This document shows, piece by piece, positions 49,870 through 58,620 of a stretch of 64,000 nt of DNA. Numbering within the stretch: the stretch's first letter is position 1; each line of letters starts with the position of its first letter. The position numbers were made by a program, and so were the translations under genes. The notes under the pieces were generated by a model. That model was not told where the DNA came from and did no database searches. It saw nothing but the letters and a program-made list of their open reading frames with translations. Source of the DNA: Micromonospora sp. WMMD882 (GTDB lineage Bacteria > Actinomycetota > Actinomycetes > Mycobacteriales > Micromonosporaceae). The stretch is from NCBI RefSeq assembly GCF_027497255.1, contig NZ_CP114903.1:1426001-1490000 (forward strand), read 5' to 3'.

Positions 49870-51198
49870 GTGAACGACCGCACCCCCGAGCGCCCTGACG
49901 GCGCCCGCCGGCTCTTCTCCCGCAGCGCCTCCTGGGGGGAGGCCCGGTTCCTCGGCGACGTCCTGCGCACCGAGACGGTCGGTGGCGGGCTGCTGCTGCT
50001 CGGCGCGGTGATCGCGCTGGTCTGGGCGAACTCCCCCTGGTCGGGCAGTTACACCGCGCTCGGCGAGTGGGTGCCCTGGCCCGGCGGGGAGCCGCTGCAC
50101 CTCGACCTGAGCCTGTCCACCTGGGCCGCCGACGGCCTGCTCGCGATCTTCTTCTTCGTCGTCGGTCTGGAGCTCAAGCGGGAGTTCGTCGCCGGCGAGC
50201 TGCGCGACCCCCGCCGGGCCGCGCTGCCGGTGGTGGGCGCGGTCGGCGGCATGATCATGCCCGCGTTGATCTACGTCGGGGTCGTCCTGTTCGCCGGCGT
50301 CGACGGGCTGCGCGGCTGGGCCATCCCGGTCGCCACCGACATCGCCTTCGCCCTGGCCGTGCTCGCGGTCATCGGCTCCCACCTGCCCCAGGGCCTGCGC
50401 GCGTTCCTGCTCACCCTGGCCGTGGTGGACGACCTGCTGGCCATCGTCATCATCGCGATCTTCTACACCTCCAGCTTCAGCCTGCTGCCGCTGCTGGCCG
50501 CGGCGCTGCCCGTCGCCGCGTTCGCGCTGCTGGTGCAGCGCCGCAAAACCTGGTGGTGGGCGCTGATCCCGCTGGCGGTGACGGCCTGGACGCTGGTGCA
50601 CTCCTCCGGGGTGCACGCCACCATCGCCGGCGTGCTGCTCGGCTTCACCGTCCCGGTGCTCGGCGGGCGGGGCTCCGGGCCGGGGCTCGCCGAGCACCTG
50701 GAGCACCGCTGGCGGCCGGTCTCGGCCGGCTTCGCGGTGCCGGTCTTCGCCTTCTTCGCCGCCGGCGTCTCGCTGCGCGGCACCGACCTGGGCGGGCTGT
50801 TCACCGATCCGATCGTGCTGGCCATCGTGCTCGGCCTGGTGCTGGGCAAGGTGACCGGCATCTTCGGCGCCACCTGGCTGGTGGCCCGGTTCACCCGGGC
50901 GGAGCCCGACAGCGAGCTGAGCTGGGCCGACCTGCTCGGCGTGGCCTGCCTGGCCGGCATCGGGTTCACCGTGTCACTGCTGATCGGTGAGCTCGCCTTC
51001 GGCACCGGCACCGACGCGGAGGACAAGGTCAAGACCGGCGTGCTCACCGGCTCGGTGCTCGCCGCGGTCGCGGCGTCGGTCCTGCTCACCCGCCGCAACC
51101 GGGTCTACCGCCGGATCAGCGAACGGGAACGACGCGACGAGGACCGCGACGGCATCCCCGACGTCTACCAGCAGCGCCCCGGGGACGCCCAGGGCTGA
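49870..51198 (+). CDS. nhaA: Na+/H+ antiporter NhaA
   Basis: A 442-residue, 12-helix antiporter that exports Na+ or Li+ in exchange for protons. The N-terminus continues to [20 protein letters not shown]. The family blocks [38 protein letters not shown] and [20 protein letters not shown] are clear, the last with the two ion-binding aspartates [24 protein letters not shown] is the conserved last segment. The tail is acidic and hydrophilic ([20 protein letters not shown]), with a calcium-site-like DRDGIPD. The GTG lies after a possibly structured leader. Length is typical. Confidence 0.96.
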   Translation: MNDRTPERPDGARRLFSRSASWGEARFLGDVLRTETVGGGLLLLGAVIALVWANSPWSGSYTALGEWVPWPGGEPLHLDLSLSTWAADGLLAIFFFVVGLELKREFVAGELRDPRRAALPVVGAVGGMIMPALIYVGVVLFAGVDGLRGWAIPVATDIAFALAVLAVIGSHLPQGLRAFLLTLAVVDDLLAIVIIAIFYTSSFSLLPLLAAALPVAAFALLVQRRKTWWWALIPLAVTAWTLVHSSGVHATIAGVLLGFTVPVLGGRGSGPGLAEHLEHRWRPVSAGFAVPVFAFFAAGVSLRGTDLGGLFTDPIVLAIVLGLVLGKVTGIFGATWLVARFTRAEPDSELSWADLLGVACLAGIGFTVSLLIGELAFGTGTDAEDKVKTGVLTGSVLAAVAASVLLTRRNRVYRRISERERRDEDRDGIPDVYQQRPGDAQG

Positions 51199-51246
51199 CC
51201 GCCGCCGGCCCGCTGTCCGCGCTGGCCGGCCGCCCGCCGCAGCCGG

Positions 51247-51534
51247 CTATCCGCGGTGGGCGGTCGCCGTCGCGGCACGACCGGCGCCGCTCCCGGCGCC
51301 GGGGCCGGGCCGGGGTGGCCGCAGGGCGGCCCAGAGCAGTCGACGCAGGGCCACCACGGCCACCGCCCCCGCCAGGTCCACCCAACCCTGCGCGTCGGTC
51401 AGCCGCAGCAACCCGGCCGCGGTCAGCAGATCCAGCAGGACCCGCAGCGCGGTACGCCAGGAGCGGACGGTGACCAGCGCCACCGCCGCGCAGAGCAGAG
51501 CCGCCGCCACCACCACGGCGACCAGCCCGCTCAC
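51247..51534 (-). CDS. Small membrane protein paired with DUF1622 protein
   Basis: A 95-residue protein with helices at about residues 4-23, 29-42 and 50-70 and a Pro/Gly/Ala-rich tail. Its start overlaps the stop of the DUF1622 gene (51531), so the two are co-translated. The family is not known to me. Partnership with DUF1622 membrane proteins in actinobacteria is inferred from the overlap. It converges on nhaA. Confidence 0.75.
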   Translation of the reverse strand: MSGLVAVVVAAALLCAAVALVTVRSWRTALRVLLDLLTAAGLLRLTDAQGWVDLAGAVAVVALRRLLWAALRPPRPGPGAGSGAGRAATATAHRG

Positions 51535-51887
51535 CGGCCGGCCTCGCTGACCTGACGCTGCTCCTGGGCGATCTCCCTGCGCAGGAAGTAGTTCAGCGCC
51601 GTCCGGATGGTGGCGATCGCGGCGAGCTGACCGATCTGGGTGAAGGTCGGGGAGACCGCCGTGCGGAGGATGTCCGCGGCGAGCTGGAACTCCAGACCGA
51701 GGGTGAGGAACCGGCCCAGCGAGAGCCGGATCGGGGTGAAGGCGGCGGCGTCGCGGCGCCGCAGCCCCTCGACCACGAACCGCAGCGCCGCCCAGAGCGC
51801 CCCGACGAAGATCACCGTCGCTCCGGCGATCTCCACCAGGGCCACCAGGAACTGGTCACCCTGACGCAGGAGCTCCTGAAGACCCAC
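51531..51887 (-). CDS. DUF1622 family membrane protein
   Basis: A 118-residue protein with two or three hydrophobic segments (residues about 18-40, 60-75 and 84-98). GATVIFVGALWAALRFVVEG and LSLGRFLTLGLEFQLAADIL and RTALNYFLRREIAQEQ are the usual DUF1622 features. Function unknown; the family is small, inner-membrane and found with ion transport genes. Here it lies between GDT1-family exporter and nhaA. The downstream partner overlaps by four bases. Confidence 0.88.
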   Translation of the reverse strand: MGLQELLRQGDQFLVALVEIAGATVIFVGALWAALRFVVEGLRRRDAAAFTPIRLSLGRFLTLGLEFQLAADILRTAVSPTFTQIGQLAAIATIRTALNYFLRREIAQEQRQVSEAGR

Positions 51888-51937
51888 CGGCCACCGTTAC
51901 CCACCCCCCGCCCGGGTAGTCACCGACCCGGCCCTGG

Positions 51938-52525
51938 TCAGGTGAGCTCGGTGACCGCCTCGAGGATCAGCCAGAGACCACAGATCGCGAAGAGGACCGC
52001 CGCGCCGTACTTGATGGTCTTCTCCGGCAGCTTGCGGCCCAGCATCCGACCCACCATGATCGCCAGGGCGTCGGCGGCCACCATGCCGATCGTCGAGCCG
52101 ATCCAGGTGCCGAACCAGCCGTACTGGGTGGCCAGGGTGATCGTGGCCAACATGGTCTTGTCGCCCAGCTCGGCGAGGAAGAACGCCACCCCGACGGCCA
52201 CCACCGCCGATTTGCTGTTCTGCTCGGCCTTGCGCTTCTCCTCCTCGGTGAGGGTGTCCCCGCGCAACGTCCAGGCGCCGAACCCGAGGAACGCCACCCC
52301 GGCGACCAGCGAGATCCAACCGGTCGGCAGGGCGGCGCCCAACCCGTGCCCGATGGCGACCGAGACGAGATGGACCACGGCGGTCGCGACGGTGATCCCG
52401 ATCAGCACCGGCACGGTCCGGAACCGGGTGGCGAAGGTCAACGCCATGAGCTGGGACTTGTCGCCCAACTCGGCTACGAAGATCACGCCGAAGCTGACCG
52501 CCAACGCGACGAGGAAACCCTCCAT
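51938..52525 (-). CDS. TMEM165/GDT1 family transporter (Mn2+ exporter, UPF0016)
   Basis: A 195-residue, six-helix exporter. Both halves carry the signature motif: FVAELGDKSQLMALTFATRF in the first and FLAELGDKTMLATITLATQY in the second, which is the E-x-G-D-K/R-S/T pair that binds divalent cation. Bacterial members export Mn2+ (MneA/MntX class). A yybP-ykoY Mn2+ riboswitch directly upstream strongly supports manganese as substrate. The ATG at 52525 follows GGAAGGA. Good length for the family. Confidence 0.95.
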   Translation of the reverse strand: MEGFLVALAVSFGVIFVAELGDKSQLMALTFATRFRTVPVLIGITVATAVVHLVSVAIGHGLGAALPTGWISLVAGVAFLGFGAWTLRGDTLTEEEKRKAEQNSKSAVVAVGVAFFLAELGDKTMLATITLATQYGWFGTWIGSTIGMVAADALAIMVGRMLGRKLPEKTIKYGAAVLFAICGLWLILEAVTELT

Positions 52526-52569
52526 GGACGTCCTTCCGGATCGAGCCGGGAGGAGGAACGGGGCGCCCT

Positions 52570-52695
52570 CGACCCGGCTGCCAACAGCCTGGGTCGAAGG
52601 TCTCGCCCGCCCCTGGCGGGGCCGCGTGGCCGGGCGCGGAACGCGCCAGTGTGTCGACCACGACGTTGCGGGCTACTCCCCTTCGCGCCGACCAG
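52570..52695 (-). promoter_or_regulatory. yybP-ykoY manganese riboswitch
   Basis: Minus-strand order: GGTCG...GAAGG then GGGGAGTAGC (52672-52681), a variable stem, GGCGGGCGAGACCTTCGACC (GAGACCTT at 52597-52604). These two internal-loop sequences are the invariant Mn2+-binding parts of the yybP-ykoY family. CCTTCGACC closes stem P1, and its CGACCC/GGGTCG portion can alternatively form a hairpin at 52570-52596 (arms CGACCC-GGCTG, loop CCAA), so the RNA can switch. It lies upstream of the GDT1-family Mn2+ exporter gene. Confidence 0.92.
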
Positions 52696-52750
52696 GGTAG
52701 CCGACCCGCCGGGCGGCGTGCCGCCGGGGCCTGCCCGACGCCGCGCCGGG

Positions 52751-53716
52751 TCACTCCGCCCGGGCCAGACTCACCCCGAACAGCCCGCCCGGGTCGGTCC
52801 AGCAGGCCTCGGTGGCGAAACCGGCCGCCGCCAGCTCGGCCGCCACGCCGGCCGGCCGGAACTTCGCCGACACCTCCGTCCGCAGCTCCTGCCCGGCGGC
52901 GAAGTCGACCGTCAGGTCGAGCACCCGGACCCGCATCGGCCGCGTCGCCCGCAGCCGCATCTCGATCCACTCCTGCTCCCGGTCCCAGTGGGCCACGTGC
53001 GCGAAGTCCTCGGGGACGAAGTCCGCGCCCAGCTCCCGGTTGAGCACCCGCAGCACGTTGCGGTTGAACTCGGCGGTCACTCCGGCGGCGTCGTCGTACG
53101 CCGGCACCACCACCGCCGGGTCCTTGACCAGGTCCGTGCCGAGCAGCAGCCAGTCCCCGGTCTCCAGGGCGGCCCGCATCGCGGCGAGGAAGGCGGCCCG
53201 TTCGGCCGGCAGCAGGTTGCCGACGGTGCCGCCGAGGAACGCCACCAGCCGCCGGCCACCGGCCGGCAGCCGGTCGAGGTGGCGGGTGAAGTCACCGACG
53301 ATGCCGCGTACCCGCAGTCGCGGGTACGCGGCGGCGATGTCGGCCGTGGACTGCCGCAGCGCGCTGACCGACACGTCCAGCGGGACGAAGGTGCCCAGGG
53401 TGCCGTGCCGGCTCAACGCGTCCAGCAGCAGCCGGGTCTTCTCCGACGAGCCCGAGCCCAGCTCGATGAGGGTCTTGGCGTCGGTCAGCTCGGCCACCCG
53501 GGCGGCCCGCTCGACCAGCACCGCCCGCTCGGCACGGGTCGGGTAGTACTCGGGCAGCCGGGTGATCTGCTCGAACAACTCACTGCCCCGGGCGTCGTAG
53601 AGCCACTTCGGGGGCAGCCACATCGGCCGGGCGGTCAGGCCGGCCCGTACGTCCTCGCGCAACGCGCGGGCCACGTCCCCGGCCGCAAGATGGATCTCCA
53701 GCGGTTCGGCGCTCAT
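52751..53716 (-). CDS. egtD: L-histidine N(alpha)-methyltransferase
   Basis: A 321-residue SAM enzyme that trimethylates histidine to hercynine, first step of ergothioneine synthesis. The substrate domain contains PPKWLYDARGSELFEQITRL then PEYYPTRAERAVL. The SAM site is LIELGSGSSEKTRLLLDALS. LVAFLGGTVGNLLPAERAAF and WIEMRLRAT are conserved further on. Its ATG overlaps the egtC stop. It is last of the four-gene operon egtA-egtB-egtC-egtD. The riboswitch and Mn exporter follow. EgtE is not present here. Confidence 0.95.
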   Translation of the reverse strand: MSAEPLEIHLAAGDVARALREDVRAGLTARPMWLPPKWLYDARGSELFEQITRLPEYYPTRAERAVLVERAARVAELTDAKTLIELGSGSSEKTRLLLDALSRHGTLGTFVPLDVSVSALRQSTADIAAAYPRLRVRGIVGDFTRHLDRLPAGGRRLVAFLGGTVGNLLPAERAAFLAAMRAALETGDWLLLGTDLVKDPAVVVPAYDDAAGVTAEFNRNVLRVLNRELGADFVPEDFAHVAHWDREQEWIEMRLRATRPMRVRVLDLTVDFAAGQELRTEVSAKFRPAGVAAELAAAGFATEACWTDPGGLFGVSLARAE

Positions 53717-54507
53717 CGGTCGTCGGTTCCTTCCGTCAGGTACGGGGGACGCGGCGGCCTGGGCCAGCCGGCCAGCGGGGTCACCTGCGCCCCGGCGGCG
53801 GTGGCCCGGACCAGCGAGCCGTCCGGCACCGCCCGCCAGGCCGGATCGTCGTCGTCGGGCTCGGAGGCGACCAGTACGGCGTCGTCGCCCGCGCGGACCG
53901 ACAGGGCGTGCCCGGCGGCCGTCGCCACCACGACACGGCCGTCGGTGAGCAGCAGGTTCAGCCGGGAGCCGGGCGCCGCCGCGGCGACGGCGTGGACCGT
54001 GTCGGTCACCGCCTCGGCCGGCTCGGCCCCGGCCCGCAGCCGGTGCCGGACCAGCGCCCACAGCAGCGCCGAGTCGGTGGGCGCGTCCAGGGTGAGCAGG
54101 TCACGCGCCGGCAGCGCGGCGGCCAGCGGGGCCACCGAGTCGGGCCAGCCGCGCACCACGCCGTTGTGGCTGAACAGCCACCGGTCCTCGGCGAACGGGG
54201 CCGCCGCCTGGGCGTGCACCGGCATGCCGACCGTGGCGGAACGGACGGCGGCCAGCGCCGCCCCGGTGACGGTGGCGGCGGCCAGCCCCGGCAGCGCCGG
54301 ATCGTTCCAGATCGGCGCCGCGCTCCGGTACCGCACCGGCGTCGGAGCGTCCGGGTACCAGCCGACGCCGAAGCCGTCGGCGTTGACCGTGCCGCCGCCG
54401 CGCATGTCCCGGGGGGCCCAGGACTGCCGCGCCAGCGAGTGCGGCGGGTCGAACAGCAACGCCCGCAGCGTCACCGCCGGCCCCAGGTACGCCAGGTGCC
54501 GGCACAT
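53713..54507 (-). CDS. egtC: Ergothioneine biosynthesis amidase EgtC (class II glutamine amidotransferase)
   Basis: A 264-residue N-terminal-nucleophile hydrolase that removes glutamate from the gamma-glutamyl-hercynylcysteine sulfoxide. Start MCRHLAYLGPAVTLRALLFD puts catalytic Cys at position 2. NADGFGVGWY, RSATVGMPVHAQAAAPFAE and WLFSHNGVVRGW are typical class II amidotransferase motifs. Stop overlaps egtD start. A start 41 bases after the egtB stop keeps the operon tight. Length matches mycobacterial EgtC. Confidence 0.94.
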   Translation of the reverse strand: MCRHLAYLGPAVTLRALLFDPPHSLARQSWAPRDMRGGGTVNADGFGVGWYPDAPTPVRYRSAAPIWNDPALPGLAAATVTGAALAAVRSATVGMPVHAQAAAPFAEDRWLFSHNGVVRGWPDSVAPLAAALPARDLLTLDAPTDSALLWALVRHRLRAGAEPAEAVTDTVHAVAAAAPGSRLNLLLTDGRVVVATAAGHALSVRAGDDAVLVASEPDDDDPAWRAVPDGSLVRATAAGAQVTPLAGWPRPPRPPYLTEGTDDR

Positions 54508-54550
54508 CAGGGCGGGCCGCCGCGCCGGCCGGACACCACCGGCCGCCCGG

Positions 54551-55873
54551 TCACCGTTCCTCCGGGCGGGCGTCCCGGGCGCAGCGGAACCCGCTGAAGA
54601 TCTGCCGCCGGATCGGATAGTCCCAGTTGCGGAAGGTGCCCCGGCAGGCCGCCCGGTCGGTGCCGAACGACCCGCCCCGCAGCACCCGGTGGTCGTCGCC
54701 GAAGAACACCTCGGAGTACTCCCGGTACGGGAAGGCGACGAACCCCGGGTACCCCCGGAACGGCGTCGACGTCCACTCCCAGACGTCACCGACGAGCTGG
54801 TGCGCGCCCAGCGGGGACGCCCCCGCCGGGTACGCCCCGACCGGGGCCGGCCGGAGATGACGCTGACCGAGGTTGGCGTGCCGGTCGGTCGGGTCCTCGT
54901 CGCCCCACGGGTAGCGGCGGGACCGGCCGGTCGCCGGATCCCAGCGGGCCGCCTTCTCCCACTCCGCCTCGGTGGGCAGCCGCCTGCCGGCCCAGGTGGC
55001 GTACGCCTGCGCCTCGTGGAAGCAGACGTGCGCCACCGGCTCGTCGTCGCGTACCGGCGACCACCGGCCGAACCGGCGGTACGCCCAGCCGTCACCGTCG
55101 CGTCGCCAGTGCAGCGGGGCGGTAAGCCCCTCGGCCTGCCGGTGCGCCCAGCCCTGCGGCGTCCACCAGCGCCTGTCGTCGTAGCCGCCGTCGGCGATGA
55201 ACTCCCGGTACCGGCCGTTGGTCACCGGAGCCGCGTCGATCACGTACGCCGGCAGGTCCACGACGTGCGCGGGGCGCTCGTTGTCCAACGCCCACGGGTC
55301 CGTGGAGGTGCCCATGGTGAACGGCCCGGCCGGCACCAGCACCTCGTCGGCCACCGGCCCGGCCGGCTCGGGCGGCGGCGGGGCGTCGAGCACCGGCGGC
55401 CCGGCCCGCAACTGGTGGGTGGCGAGCATCGTCTCGTCGTGCTGCTGCTCGTGCTGGACGATCATGCCGAAGGCGAACCCGTCGGCGACCAGTCGCCGGT
55501 CGGTGAACCGGACCCCGTCCAGCAGGTCGTGCACCTTGTCCCGGACGGTCGCCACGTAGGCGCGGGCCTCCGCCGGCGGGAGCAGCGGCAGACTCGGCCG
55601 GTCCCGCCGGGGCTGCTTGAACGCGTCGTACAGGTCGTCGATGTCGTGGCGGACCGGTGGACGGCCGCCGACGTCCCGGACCAGCCAGAGCTCCTCCTGG
55701 TTGCCGACGTGGGCGAGATCCCAGACCAGGGGGGACATCAGCGGGGAGTGCTGTCGGGTCAGCTCGTCGTCGTCGATCCCCTCGGTCAGCGCGGCGGTGC
55801 GGGCCCGGGCGCGGGCCAGCTCGGCGGCGATCCGGCCGCGCAGGGTCTCCGGGTCCGATTCGGTGAAGGTCAC
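54551..55873 (-). CDS. egtB: Ergothioneine biosynthesis protein EgtB (sulfoxide synthase)
   Basis: A 440-residue non-haem iron enzyme that joins gamma-glutamylcysteine (or cysteine) to hercynine with O2. The N-terminal DinB-like domain has WDLAHVGNQEELWLVRDVGG and the iron ligands IVQHEQQHDETMLATHQL. The C-terminal FGE-sulfatase domain contains VLVPAGPFTMGTSTDPWALD, RLPTEAEWEKAARWDP, VWEWTSTPFRGYPGFV and VLRGGSFGTDRAACRGTFRN. Together these cover the substrate site. GTG at 55873 overlaps the egtA stop by four bases. The presence of egtA suggests use of gamma-glutamylcysteine. Confidence 0.96.
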   Translation of the reverse strand: MTFTESDPETLRGRIAAELARARARTAALTEGIDDDELTRQHSPLMSPLVWDLAHVGNQEELWLVRDVGGRPPVRHDIDDLYDAFKQPRRDRPSLPLLPPAEARAYVATVRDKVHDLLDGVRFTDRRLVADGFAFGMIVQHEQQHDETMLATHQLRAGPPVLDAPPPPEPAGPVADEVLVPAGPFTMGTSTDPWALDNERPAHVVDLPAYVIDAAPVTNGRYREFIADGGYDDRRWWTPQGWAHRQAEGLTAPLHWRRDGDGWAYRRFGRWSPVRDDEPVAHVCFHEAQAYATWAGRRLPTEAEWEKAARWDPATGRSRRYPWGDEDPTDRHANLGQRHLRPAPVGAYPAGASPLGAHQLVGDVWEWTSTPFRGYPGFVAFPYREYSEVFFGDDHRVLRGGSFGTDRAACRGTFRNWDYPIRRQIFSGFRCARDARPEER

Positions 55874-57099
55874 CGGCCACCTCTCTCCGCGGCGGCGCGC
55901 CGCCGTCGTACGCCTGCCCGGATCTCCTCGTGCGCCCCGGTGGGCAGGTCGAGCCGGGGCAGGGCGGTCAGGGCCAGGTCGAGCAACGCCACGGCGGCCC
56001 GGGCCAGCGGCGGGTCCGCCAGCCCGTGCCGGGCGGCCTGCCGCCACCGGTCGGCGACGGGCAGGGCGTGTTCCGTCGCCGCCCGGGTGGTGGCCGGGTC
56101 GGCGAACAGCGCCGCCAGCACCGCCACCGGCGTCGACCAGTCCCGGCCCGGCTGGGCGTCCAGGTAGCGGATCTCCAGGTAGCCGCGCGGACGCACCGGC
56201 GGGAACAGGGTGCTCAGGTGGTAGTCGAGGTCGTCGGTGGTGGGTGGTCGGGGCAGCGCCCCGTCGATCCAGTCGACGAAGGTGATCCCCGACGGGACGG
56301 GCCAGTCGGGGCCGTCGGCGCGGACGCAGAGCAGCGGCGCGGACAGCGCGTACTCCGTCCAGGCCGTCACCGGGTCCCGCGCCGCCCGCGCCGGTGACCA
56401 GACCGGCCCGGTCCGGGGCGGGTCGATGGTGAGCCAGGCGGCCATCCGGGCCGACGCCCACCCGGTGGGCCGGCCGGCGTGCCGGTCGGCGGTGGCGAAC
56501 GCGGCCAGCAGCGGCGGGCCGACCGCGTGCGCGGCGACCCACCTGGCCGGCGCGTCGTCCGGCGTCCCGGCGTCCAGGCACACCTGGAGCCCTGCGGTGC
56601 TGTACATCATGGCGCGTCCGGCGGGGCCGCGACGGTCGAAGGCCCGGCGCATCGCCCGGTATCGGGGGGTGTCGACGACCGGGCCGGGTGGGCGGTGGGG
56701 ATCGATGCCGCTGCCGCCCAGCGCCAGGCCGGCGGCGGCGAGCCGACGGCTCAGGGCGCCGATGTCGGCGTCGGTGTCGGTGAGCAGCGCGGCGATCGAA
56801 CGACGCGGCGCGGTGGAGAGTTCGACCTGCCCGCCGGGCTCCACGGTCACGGCGCCGCCGCACGGGAGCCGCTCGGCCGGGCTGGTGCTGTCCAGTGTGG
56901 TGGGGCTGTGCCGCCCCAGCGCCGCGCGCAGCCGTTCCCGGTCGACGGGACGGGCCGGATCCGCGGCGTCGTGCACGGTCCATTCCAGTTCGACGCCGGT
57001 GAACAGCGGCGGACCGGTCTTGAAGCAGATCCGGGCGATGTGGGCGGCGGCCACGCCGGCCTCCCGCAGGATTCCCGCCCGGTCGAGCTCCGGCGACAT
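55870..57099 (-). CDS. egtA: Glutamate-cysteine ligase EgtA
   Basis: About 410 residues of the glutamate-cysteine ligase (GCS2) family; it makes gamma-glutamylcysteine for EgtB. Key parts are ARICFKTGPPLFTGVELEWT, PCGGAVTVEPGGQVELSTAP (binding Glu), MYSTAGLQVCLDAGTP and YLEIRYLDAQPGRDWSTPVA. The ATG at 57099 is used, but two adjacent GTGs (57102, 57105) lie nearer the GGAGGAGGGG site, and an ATG at 57168 preceded by a TAGACA box would add 23 residues as a leaderless start. First gene in the egt operon; the other genes follow with overlaps. Confidence 0.93.
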   Translation of the reverse strand: MSPELDRAGILREAGVAAAHIARICFKTGPPLFTGVELEWTVHDAADPARPVDRERLRAALGRHSPTTLDSTSPAERLPCGGAVTVEPGGQVELSTAPRRSIAALLTDTDADIGALSRRLAAAGLALGGSGIDPHRPPGPVVDTPRYRAMRRAFDRRGPAGRAMMYSTAGLQVCLDAGTPDDAPARWVAAHAVGPPLLAAFATADRHAGRPTGWASARMAAWLTIDPPRTGPVWSPARAARDPVTAWTEYALSAPLLCVRADGPDWPVPSGITFVDWIDGALPRPPTTDDLDYHLSTLFPPVRPRGYLEIRYLDAQPGRDWSTPVAVLAALFADPATTRAATEHALPVADRWRQAARHGLADPPLARAAVALLDLALTALPRLDLPTGAHEEIRAGVRRRRAAAERGGR

Positions 57100-57215
57100 C
57101 ACCACAGAGCCCCTCCTCCGCGTCGTCGGAACCGATGAGCCGGCGCACGCCGAGGCATCGGCAACCATCGTGTCCTGTCTAGCAGAGGCGTCGCGTTCGC
57201 GCGAGGTGACGGCAG

Positions 57216-58004
57216 CTACGCGCTCGGTGACGGGCTGCTGCCCGGTCCGCTCCGGTCCTTCGGCTCCTTCGGCGTCCGGCTGGGGCGGCTGGTGGCCGAC
57301 GGACGGTCCGTGGGGCGACCGGTCGCGGTGGGCGCCTGCGCCGCGCAGTACGCGTCGACGTGCTCGGGTCCACCGGCGGCCTCGACCAGCGCGCGGAACA
57401 TGGGCGTACGCAGGGACTTTCCCCGCTGGTCGGCCGGTCGGGCGCGGTAGGCGACGCAGAGCCCGGGCACGGACGTCGGGCCGGTGGACGGGCCGTGCGG
57501 CGGGCGACCGGCGTCGTTGTGGCCCGGGGCGCTTGGCGCGGGCGCCGTGGTCGGGGCGCCGTCGGACGCCGTCGTCGGCACGCCGGGGCTGGTGGGGCTG
57601 CCGGAGTCGCCGGGGTCGCCTGGGCTGGTGGCAGGCGGGTCGGTGACCGACCGGGTCGGCGTGGGCGCCGGGGCGGAGCGGTCCAGACCGACGGCGGCCA
57701 CCGCCGCCCCGGCGGTCGCGATCACCACCACGCCGGCCGCCCAGGCCGCCACCGTGACCCGGGACCGGCGGCGGGCGGGCGTCGGCGTCGGTCGCTGGGC
57801 GCGGGCGTCCCGGAAGGCCGTCAGCGCGGCCTCCTCGCCGGCCAGCTCACCGGGGCGGGCCGGGGCGGCGGCGGCGGCCAGCAGCCGCCCGACCGGCTCC
57901 CGGGTCTCGACGCCGTCGGCGGTGGGGTCCTGCGCCCCGACAGCGACGTCGAGGAGCCGGTCGGCGGCCGACTCGGCGGTACGGCGGGATCGGCGGAAAG
58001 GCAT
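57216..58004 (-). CDS. Membrane protein co-encoded with ECF sigma factor (putative anti-sigma partner)
   Basis: A 262-residue protein. The first 85 residues are cytoplasmic (RRTAESAADRLLDVAVGAQD, then LLAAAAAPARPGELAGEEAA, TAFRDARAQR). A helix follows (AAWAAGVVVIATAGAAVAAV, about residues 86-105) and an extracytoplasmic Pro/Ser/Thr/Gly-rich stretch. Near the end LCVAYRARPADQRGKSLRTP and HVDAYCAAQA form a small structured part with two Cys. It lacks the zinc-binding HXXXCXXC anti-sigma motif. It starts 16 bases after the sigma factor stop on the same strand, which suggests an anti-sigma-like role by position only. Confidence 0.75.
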   Translation of the reverse strand: MPFRRSRRTAESAADRLLDVAVGAQDPTADGVETREPVGRLLAAAAAPARPGELAGEEAALTAFRDARAQRPTPTPARRRSRVTVAAWAAGVVVIATAGAAVAAVGLDRSAPAPTPTRSVTDPPATSPGDPGDSGSPTSPGVPTTASDGAPTTAPAPSAPGHNDAGRPPHGPSTGPTSVPGLCVAYRARPADQRGKSLRTPMFRALVEAAGGPEHVDAYCAAQAPTATGRPTDRPSATSRPSRTPKEPKDRSGPGSSPSPSA

Positions 58005-58020
58005 CCAGGTTCCCCTCACG

Positions 58021-58620
58021 TCAACCGTCCGCGCCGGCACGGGTACGCGTCGGGGTGGCCGCGTCGTCGGCGGCGGAGCGGGTCGCCCCGCCCTGGTCGA
58101 GCAGCGCGGCGAGCCGGCGCAGACCCCGGTGGGCGGCGGTGCGGACCGCGCCGGGGCGTTTGCCCAGCACCCGGGCCGCGGTCTCCGCGTCCAGCCCGAT
58201 CACGGCGCGCAGCAGGACGGCTTCGGCCTCCCGGGGCGGCAGCGTGGCGATCAGCGCGATCGCCGACTCGGTGCCCATGGTCTCGCTGGCGCGTTCGGCG
58301 GTGTCGCTGTCGCCGGGCAGCTCGCCGAGGGACTGGACGGGCACCGGCACGCTCGGCCGACGCCGCTGCCGACGCAGGTGGTCCAGGGCCCGGTTCCGGG
58401 CGATGGTGACGGTCCAGGCGCGGAACTCCCCGCCGGTGAAGCCGGACAGGTCCCGGGCGACCTGGAGCCAGGTCTCGGAGGCGACGTCCTCGGCGTCCGC
58501 CCCCACCAGCGCGGTGAGGTAACGCAACAGCCCGGGTTGCAGGGTCCGGTAGAGGAGACGGAATGCCTCCTCGTCGCCGTTCTGGGCGGCGGCCACCGCC
58601 GCGTTCAGCTCACCGGTCAT
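58021..58620 (-). CDS. RNA polymerase sigma factor, ECF/sigma-70 family
   Basis: A 199-residue sigma factor. Region 2 has GDEEAFRLLYRTLQPGLLRY then DAEDVASETWLQVARDLSGF and FRAWTVTIARNRALDHLRR. Region 4 has LIATLPPREAEAVLLRAVIG, LDAETAARVLGKRPGAVRTA then HRGLRRLA. No other region is present, which is the ECF layout. The ATG at 58620 starts near region 2; a longer frame to 58695 lacks support. TTGTCG-N17-TAGCGT at 58747-58775 is a well-spaced housekeeping-type promoter 120 bases upstream. A membrane protein gene follows 16 bases downstream, probably its partner. Confidence 0.92.
   Translation of the reverse strand: MTGELNAAVAAAQNGDEEAFRLLYRTLQPGLLRYLTALVGADAEDVASETWLQVARDLSGFTGGEFRAWTVTIARNRALDHLRRQRRRPSVPVPVQSLGELPGDSDTAERASETMGTESAIALIATLPPREAEAVLLRAVIGLDAETAARVLGKRPGAVRTAAHRGLRRLAALLDQGGATRSAADDAATPTRTRAGADG

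Noticed and set aside
54551-57148. 865-residue fusion-like frame for EgtB
   Set aside because: The N-terminal 425 residues are an out-of-frame shadow of egtA; the GTG at 55873 overlapping the egtA stop is the natural start.
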